NCBI RefSeq assembly: GCF_041435215.1
Contig: NZ_CP108394.1
Span: forward strand, 1,054,001-1,118,000
Reading direction: 5' to 3'
Origin: Streptomyces sp. NBC_01314
Lineage (GTDB): Bacteria; Actinomycetota; Actinomycetes; Streptomycetales; Streptomycetaceae
DNA length: 64,000 bases
Shown here: positions 60,034-64,000 of the stretch, one piece after another
How positions within the stretch are numbered: the stretch's first letter is position 1
How the letters are laid out: each line of letters begins with the position of its first letter
Program-made: the position numbers and the translations under genes
The notes under the pieces: generated by a model
What the model was told of the DNA's origin: nothing
The model's database searches: none
The model's input: only the letters and a program-made list of their open reading frames with translations

Positions 60034-61056
60034 CTCTCCCAGCCGCACCAGCATCTTGCCGACGTTGCCGCCGCCCAGCAGGGACAGCAGCGCGCCGGGC
60101 GCGTTCTCCAGGCCGTCGACGACCGTCTCGCGCGCGGTGATCCGGCCCTCGGCGAGCCAGTGCGCGACCCGTTGCTCGAACTCCGGCCGCAGGTCCTCGT
60201 GGTCGCGGACGATGAAGCCGCGCAACGTCAGCCGCTTGAGGACCGCCTGGATCAACTGGTTGATGTCCACCGGCCGTCGTTCGCCGCCGAACTGCGACAT
60301 CATGCCGCACAGCGCGACCCGTCCTCCGGTGCGCAACGCGTGCAGGGCGGCGGCCAGTTGCTCACCGCCGACATTGTCGAAGTAGACGTCGACGCCGTCG
60401 GGTGCCAGCCGGGCCAGCGCCTCGCGGACGGGCTCGGCTCGGTAGTCCGCAGCGGCGTCGTAGCCGAACTCCCTCACCAGCAGGGCGCACTTGTCCGGTC
60501 CTCCGGCGGTCCCGACGACACGGTCCGCGCCCAGCAGGCGCGCGAACTGGCCGGCCGCGGTGCCCACGGCTCCGGCCGCCGCCGACACTAGGACGGTCTC
60601 ACCGGGGCGGAGTGCGGCGATCCGGGTCAGGCCGGCGTAGGCGGTGAAGCCGGTCTGGCCGAGCAGTCCCAGCCAGGTGGGCAGCGGGGCGAGGCGCGGG
60701 TCGATGCGATCCGCGCCGTCGGTGTCCGCGCCGTCCAGTACGGCCCACTCCCGCCAGCCCTGCTGGTGTCGTACATAGGCGCCGGCCGGCACCGAGGGGC
60801 TGCGGCTCTCCTCCACGACTCCGAGGGCCCGGCCGTCGAGCGGCGAGCCGGGGGTGAAGTTGTGCGTGTAGTGCTTCTCGGTGCTCTCCAGCCGCCCTCG
60901 CATGGACGGGTCGACGCTCATGTAGAGGTTGCGGACGAGCAGTTGCCCCTCGCCGACGGGCGGCAGGACACGCTCCTCGACGGCGAAGTCGCCGGGCACC
61001 GGTTCCCCGTCGGGCCGGCGCACCAGGCAGACCACCCGCGTGGTCCGGGGTGTCAC
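60016..61056 (-). CDS. MDR-family NADP-dependent oxidoreductase (alkenal/enone reductase type)
   Basis: A 346-residue zinc-free medium-chain reductase: VRNLYMSVDPSMRGRL (about 41-56), the nucleotide motif VSAAAGAVGTAAGQFARLLG (about 157-176), GADRVVGTAGG and YFDNVGGEQL (about 225-234). This subgroup (leukotriene B4 12-hydroxydehydrogenase-like) reduces alpha,beta-unsaturated ketones with NADPH. It is last in the Rieske 2-ferredoxin-small protein-MDR run, with gaps of only 4-7 bases, so it is not a dedicated ferredoxin reductase but probably reduces a pathway enone. Confidence 0.9.
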   Translation of the reverse strand: MTPRTTRVVCLVRRPDGEPVPGDFAVEERVLPPVGEGQLLVRNLYMSVDPSMRGRLESTEKHYTHNFTPGSPLDGRALGVVEESRSPSVPAGAYVRHQQGWREWAVLDGADTDGADRIDPRLAPLPTWLGLLGQTGFTAYAGLTRIAALRPGETVLVSAAAGAVGTAAGQFARLLGADRVVGTAGGPDKCALLVREFGYDAAADYRAEPVREALARLAPDGVDVYFDNVGGEQLAAALHALRTGGRVALCGMMSQFGGERRPVDINQLIQAVLKRLTLRGFIVRDHEDLRPEFEQRVAHWLAEGRITARETVVDGLENAPGALLSLLGGGNVGKMLVRLGESAHGA

Positions 61057-61060
61057 CGGC

Positions 61061-61276
61061 TCACTCCCCCGGCTGCGGGGCGGCGCGCCGCCGGGCGAGG
61101 CGGCCCACCCAGCCGGCCATCTGCAGGTCGGCGTGGCGCAGTTCGCCCGACTGCCAGCGGGCCTGGAAGTCGAAGACGCCCCGCGCGCCGGTCTTCGGGT
61201 CGGTCACCTCGACCAGGCCGTCCTCGGTGAGCCGGTACACATGCCCGGTCAGCGGGTGGGTCACTTGCTTGGGCAT
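61061..61276 (-). CDS. Unknown 71-residue protein in the Rieske 2 operon
   Basis: A small soluble protein without Cys, so it is not an iron-sulfur carrier. It begins with a beta-rich half (THPLTGHVYRLTEDGLVEVT) and a motif GARGVFDFQARWQSGEL, followed by a helix and a basic tail (GRLARRRAA). It lies 7 bases after the ferredoxin gene and 4 bases before the MDR gene and should be co-translated with them. I do not recognise the family; conservation next to Rieske-ferredoxin genes would indicate a component or chaperone of the oxygenase. Confidence 0.65.
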   Translation of the reverse strand: MPKQVTHPLTGHVYRLTEDGLVEVTDPKTGARGVFDFQARWQSGELRHADLQMAGWVGRLARRRAAPQPGE

Positions 61277-61283
61277 GGGGCCC

Positions 61284-61598
61284 TCACTCCTGCACTCGGC
61301 GGCGTACGCCGCGCTTGGTCACGGTCACCGGGCCCTCGACCCGGAGCCGACAGGCGAGCCGGGTCAGGCCGTCCACCGGCTTGCGCAGGGCCTCGATACC
61401 CTCGCGTTCCAGCGGGTCCACGGGGGAACAGTTCTCGGCGCCTTCCTCGATCCGGACGAAGCAGGTGCGGCAGGTGCCCTTGCCGCCGCAGATGGTCGGC
61501 CAGCGGTAGCCGAGCCGCCCGGCGGCGCTGAACAGGTCCTCGCCGTCGCGGACCTCGATCTCGACGTCGGAGGGCCGGACCGCCACGCGGTGGGTCAC
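61284..61598 (-). CDS. 2Fe-2S ferredoxin (plant/adrenodoxin fold)
   Basis: A 104-residue ferredoxin with cluster ligands in CGGKGTCRTC (C-x5-C-x2-C, about 37-46) and a fourth Cys in RLACRLRV (about 82). It begins with a beta-grasp strand (HRVAVRPSDVEIEVRDGEDL). It should deliver electrons to the Rieske oxygenase whose stop codon overlaps its start by four bases (ATGA), and possibly to Rieske 1. No flavin reductase gene is in the window, so the reductase must be elsewhere. Confidence 0.92.
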   Translation of the reverse strand: MTHRVAVRPSDVEIEVRDGEDLFSAAGRLGYRWPTICGGKGTCRTCFVRIEEGAENCSPVDPLEREGIEALRKPVDGLTRLACRLRVEGPVTVTKRGVRRRVQE

Positions 61599-63004
61599 TT
61601 CTCCATCCAGTGGTCGAGCGTCCGGTTGAAGTGGCGGATGCGGCTCTCCTGGTAGTTGGCCAGGGTGATGCCCGGCTTACGCGTCGCCTTCAGGCCCTGC
61701 TGGACGTAGGGCAGGTTCTCGCAGTCCTGGTCGAAGACGGGCCCGAGCACACCGAGTTCGGGGATGTCCGCGAAGAGCATGTCCTCCGCCACCCAGCGGA
61801 TCTTCGCCGGCGGCGGCACCTCGCCGGGCTGCTTCGGGGCCGACATGAAGATGATCTCGGCGGTGCACGAGTCGGGGTCGAGCCCGTTGGGCCGGAAGCG
61901 GTAGATGATGTTGGACTTGGCGCCGCCCCACGGGTTGAAGTTGGGGAACAGCAGGTAGTTGATGGCGTCCAGCAGTTCGGTGTCGGGGGTCGTCGAGAAG
62001 TCCTGCGGCGAGGTGGCCGCCAGCTGTTCACGCATCCGCTGGGCGAGGACCTGTCGGGCGGTGCCGCCGGGCGGGATCGCGGGCAGCTCGTCCCCCTCGC
62101 CCCTCACCAGGTCACGGCCCTGGGCCGCCGAGTAGAACGCGCGCGAGTCGTAGAAGGTCTCCAGGACCTCCTCCTCCGTGACGAAGTCCGCCACGTGCGG
62201 GCTGGGCGCGCCCTGGATGTTGATCATGCGGTTCCAGTTCGGCTGGTCCGCCATCACGTCGTACTGCGAGTTGGCGTCGGCGAGCCACGGCAGCATCTGC
62301 GGGTGGGTGGCGATCACGTGGAAGGACTCGATGAACGCGTCCTGCGCGATCTTCCAGTTGCAGGGCAGCACCTTGGCGATGTGCAGCGACTTGTACCGGT
62401 TCTCCAGCGGCCAGATGTAGTACTCGTCGAAAGTGCCGCGGTAGCTGTCGAAGGGCTCCGCGTACGGGTCCATGTTGAGGAAGACGAAGCCGCGCCAGGT
62501 GGCCACGCGGGCCTCGGGGAGTGCGAACTTCTCCGGGCTGACGTGCGGGAAGTCCCAGGCGCACGGCGGGGTCCGCATGGTGCCGTCGAGGTTCCAGGCG
62601 AAGCCGTGGAACGGGCAGCGGAACTCACTCACATTGCCGCCGGTGGTACGCAGTTTGCGGCCGCGGTGCAGGCACACGTTGACGAAGGCCCGGATCTCGT
62701 CGGGGGCCGTGCGCACGACGATGAGCGAGTCCTCGCCGATCTCGTAGACCTCGTGGTCGCCGACCTCGGGGATCTCGCTCTCCAGACAGGCGAACTGCCA
62801 GACGCGCCGCCACACCTGCTCCATCTCGCGTTCGGCCCATGCGCGGGAGGTGAAGCGGCCGGCGTCGATGTCCTCGCTGCCGAGGTAGTCGTTCCTCTCG
62901 TACCTCAGGGCGGCGGGAACGGGCCGGCTGTCCTGGTCGAGGTAGTCCTGGACGCTGGGCCCGGGGCACCGCGCGGTGCCCGACTCCGACGTTTCGTCCA
63001 TCAT
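61595..63004 (-). CDS. Rieske non-heme iron oxygenase, alpha subunit (2)
   Basis: A 469-residue aromatic-ring-hydroxylating oxygenase. The Rieske motif is CLHRGRKL then CPFHGFAW (about 112-138) and the iron motif is QDAFIESFHVIATHPQ (about 218-233). The C-terminal domain is large and carries the substrate pocket (FPNFNPWGGAKSN). It resembles phenylpropionate/steroid-type Rieske oxygenases more than benzoate dioxygenases, and no beta subunit gene is adjacent. GGAGGAGAG precedes two ATG codons; the longer frame to 63064 extends through the ribosome site and was rejected. Confidence 0.93.
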   Translation of the reverse strand: MMDETSESGTARCPGPSVQDYLDQDSRPVPAALRYERNDYLGSEDIDAGRFTSRAWAEREMEQVWRRVWQFACLESEIPEVGDHEVYEIGEDSLIVVRTAPDEIRAFVNVCLHRGRKLRTTGGNVSEFRCPFHGFAWNLDGTMRTPPCAWDFPHVSPEKFALPEARVATWRGFVFLNMDPYAEPFDSYRGTFDEYYIWPLENRYKSLHIAKVLPCNWKIAQDAFIESFHVIATHPQMLPWLADANSQYDVMADQPNWNRMINIQGAPSPHVADFVTEEEVLETFYDSRAFYSAAQGRDLVRGEGDELPAIPPGGTARQVLAQRMREQLAATSPQDFSTTPDTELLDAINYLLFPNFNPWGGAKSNIIYRFRPNGLDPDSCTAEIIFMSAPKQPGEVPPPAKIRWVAEDMLFADIPELGVLGPVFDQDCENLPYVQQGLKATRKPGITLANYQESRIRHFNRTLDHWMEK

Positions 63005-63449
63005 CTCTCCTCCGGCAGAAACTTTAGAATGAGTGTAGTTATCTGTCGCACTCCGGAGCAACACTCACGACGGCGGGCGGAGCCACATCACCCGAGGTCA
63101 TCCCGGACACCCGCGCCGGGCCTGGAATTTTTTGCGACAGGCCCCTCCCCAAGCCCGCTGCGACATGTCACACTCCGACGCACTTGAGACTGTAGTGCCT
63201 CATAAGTTTCTCGTCCGGGCGACGTCTGTGGACGTCTGTCCGTCCCGGACACAGCGCCGCGGGGTCGCCCCGCCGGCCCGCGCCGTACCCCACTCCGGCG
63301 ACCGACACAGCCCGCTTCCCTCAGCACCCCACGCGTGCCGCCCCGTCCGGGGCCGCCACCAGATCCGCCTGAACGCAGCCGACGACCGCCGACGCGGGAG
63401 CGACGCGGGCCACGGCAGCACAGGCGCCACACCACGGGAGTACTCGACG
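63005..63449. promoter_or_regulatory. Divergent promoter region with three TGTCGCA/TGCGACA heptamers
   Basis: A 445-base gap between Rieske 2 (minus) and a binding-protein gene (plus). The heptamer TGTCGCA occurs at 63044-63050, and its complement TGCGACA at 63133-63139 and 63159-63165. The last is embedded in TGCGACATGTCACA, which has dyad character. An AT-rich segment (63020-63045) just before the Rieske gene may be its promoter. No gene was recognised in the remainder. Confidence 0.5.
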
Positions 63450-64000
63450 ATGAGTTCCACACCCGGTCGCGCGGTCCGCCGCGCCCTCACCGCGATCGTG
63501 CCCGTCACCGCCCTGCTCACGCTGGCGGCGTGCGGTTCCGACACGACGCCGGCCGCCGGCACATCCCAGGCGGCGGCACCGGGTTCGCCCGGTCTGACGG
63601 CGGCCCGCGCGGCCCTGAAGACATTCTCCGAACGCCCTGCCTCGATCCCCGTCACCCAGCCCGTCGGCAAGAAGATCCCCAAGGGCAAGGAGATCGACTT
63701 CATCCTGTGCGGCGTCCAGTCCTGCAAGGACCTCGCCGACTTCTTCACCGAGGCCGCCGACGAACTCGGCTGGAAGGTGAAGCAGATCGCCACCCAGGGA
63801 ACCCCGGAGTCCGTCCAGGCCGCCTACGAGCAGGCCCTGCGCGACAAGCCCGACGCCGTCATCGCCTCCGGATTCCCGCGCGCCGTCTACGCCAAGCAAC
63901 TGGCGCGGCTCAAGGCGGCCGACATCCCCGTCATCCAGTCGAACGCCGACGACGTGGTGGGCGACGGCATCTCCCTGCTGAAGAACGGGCCGAAGGAGGT
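63450..64000 (+). CDS. ABC transporter solute-binding lipoprotein (cut by window edge)
   Basis: The first 183 codons of a periplasmic-type binding protein of the sugar/autoinducer fold (RbsB class). A signal peptide ends in a lipobox (LLTLAACGS, Cys about 28). The first lobe follows: KEIDFILCGVQSCKDLADFF, ADELGWKVKQIATQGTPESV and KPDAVIASGFPRAVYAKQL, with IPVIQSNADDV leading to the hinge. It is divergent from Rieske 2, so it is a good candidate for uptake of the island's substrate. The permease and ATPase genes should lie beyond the right edge. GGGAG is upstream of the ATG. Confidence 0.85.
   Translation, partial: MSSTPGRAVRRALTAIVPVTALLTLAACGSDTTPAAGTSQAAAPGSPGLTAARAALKTFSERPASIPVTQPVGKKIPKGKEIDFILCGVQSCKDLADFFTEAADELGWKVKQIATQGTPESVQAAYEQALRDKPDAVIASGFPRAVYAKQLARLKAADIPVIQSNADDVVGDGISLLKNGPKE

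Noticed and set aside
61610..63187. Plus-strand open frame opposite Rieske oxygenase 2
   Set aside because: The minus strand carries intact Rieske and iron motifs with a good ribosome site; the plus frame is Val/Arg/Gly-rich without motifs.

Overview
The window looks like a stretch of a Streptomyces-type actinomycete chromosome. It is very GC-rich, uses many GTG and TTG starts, joins operon genes by ATGA/GTGA overlaps, and carries families typical of that group: snapalysin, a CsbD-like protein, RsbW-like ATPases, a SpoIIE phosphatase, an STAS-ANTAR protein, BlaI-M56, DUF305, DUF4396 and DUF5134. I saw no tRNA, rRNA, insertion sequence, prophage or CRISPR array.

Layout. (1) 1-6.2 kb: a decayed phospholipase D gene, small stress proteins, an RsbW-like ATPase, a TrmO-like protein, a GAF-SpoIIE phosphatase flanked by two heptanucleotide repeats, a dienelactone hydrolase divergent from a MarR regulator with two operators, and a SnoaL-like protein. 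(2) 6.3-10.7 kb: a metal (probably copper) island of DUF6153, DUF305, BlaI-M56, DUF5134 and DUF4396 genes, with a CsoR-type operator and two related inverted repeats. (3) 10.9-19.8 kb: secreted and cell-wall functions, namely an FG-GAP protein, snapalysin, a membrane protein combining a degenerate sigma-like region with a ricin lectin, a four-gene wall-lysis operon (GH25 lysozyme, two secreted CYGG paralogues, M15 carboxypeptidase), and a convergent DNA-binding membrane protein ending in a lysozyme-like domain that lacks its catalytic Glu. (4) 20-24 kb: phosphoglucomutase, a broken PfkB kinase and an MHYT sensor. (5) 24-33 kb: an FAD aromatic hydroxylase with an IclR regulator, the lower beta-ketoadipate genes pcaJ-pcaI-pcaF with a LysR regulator, a methyltransferase and an acyl-CoA ligase. 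(6) 33.2-39.1 kb: a carboxylate-amine ligase, a 36-codon ORF, an asparagine-synthase-like amidotransferase and an S9 peptidase, probably a peptide or amide biosynthesis unit. (7) 39.2-40.7 kb: a small winged-helix protein and an STAS-ANTAR regulator.

(8) 40.8-64 kb is a catabolic island of about 23 kb. It holds two acyl-CoA dehydrogenases, an enoyl-CoA hydratase, a DUF35-thiolase pair of the steroid side-chain type, two SDRs, two TetR regulators, a 2-oxoacid dehydrogenase (E1alpha, E1beta, E2), two Rieske oxygenases, a 2Fe-2S ferredoxin, an MDR oxidoreductase, a VOC protein, an ABM protein and a solute-binding lipoprotein. It also encodes two unusual phosphohistidine (PEP-utilising) proteins. 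One resembles pyruvate phosphate dikinase with an intact PEP half and an apparently ruined ATP half; the other has a helical domain and a swivelling His domain but no ATP-grasp domain. The inference is a pathway for an unidentified cyclic compound: Rieske attack, dehydrogenation, CoA-dependent side-chain or ring breakdown, and possibly a PEP-dependent phosphorylation step like that of phenylphosphate synthase. The substrate cannot be named from sequence alone.
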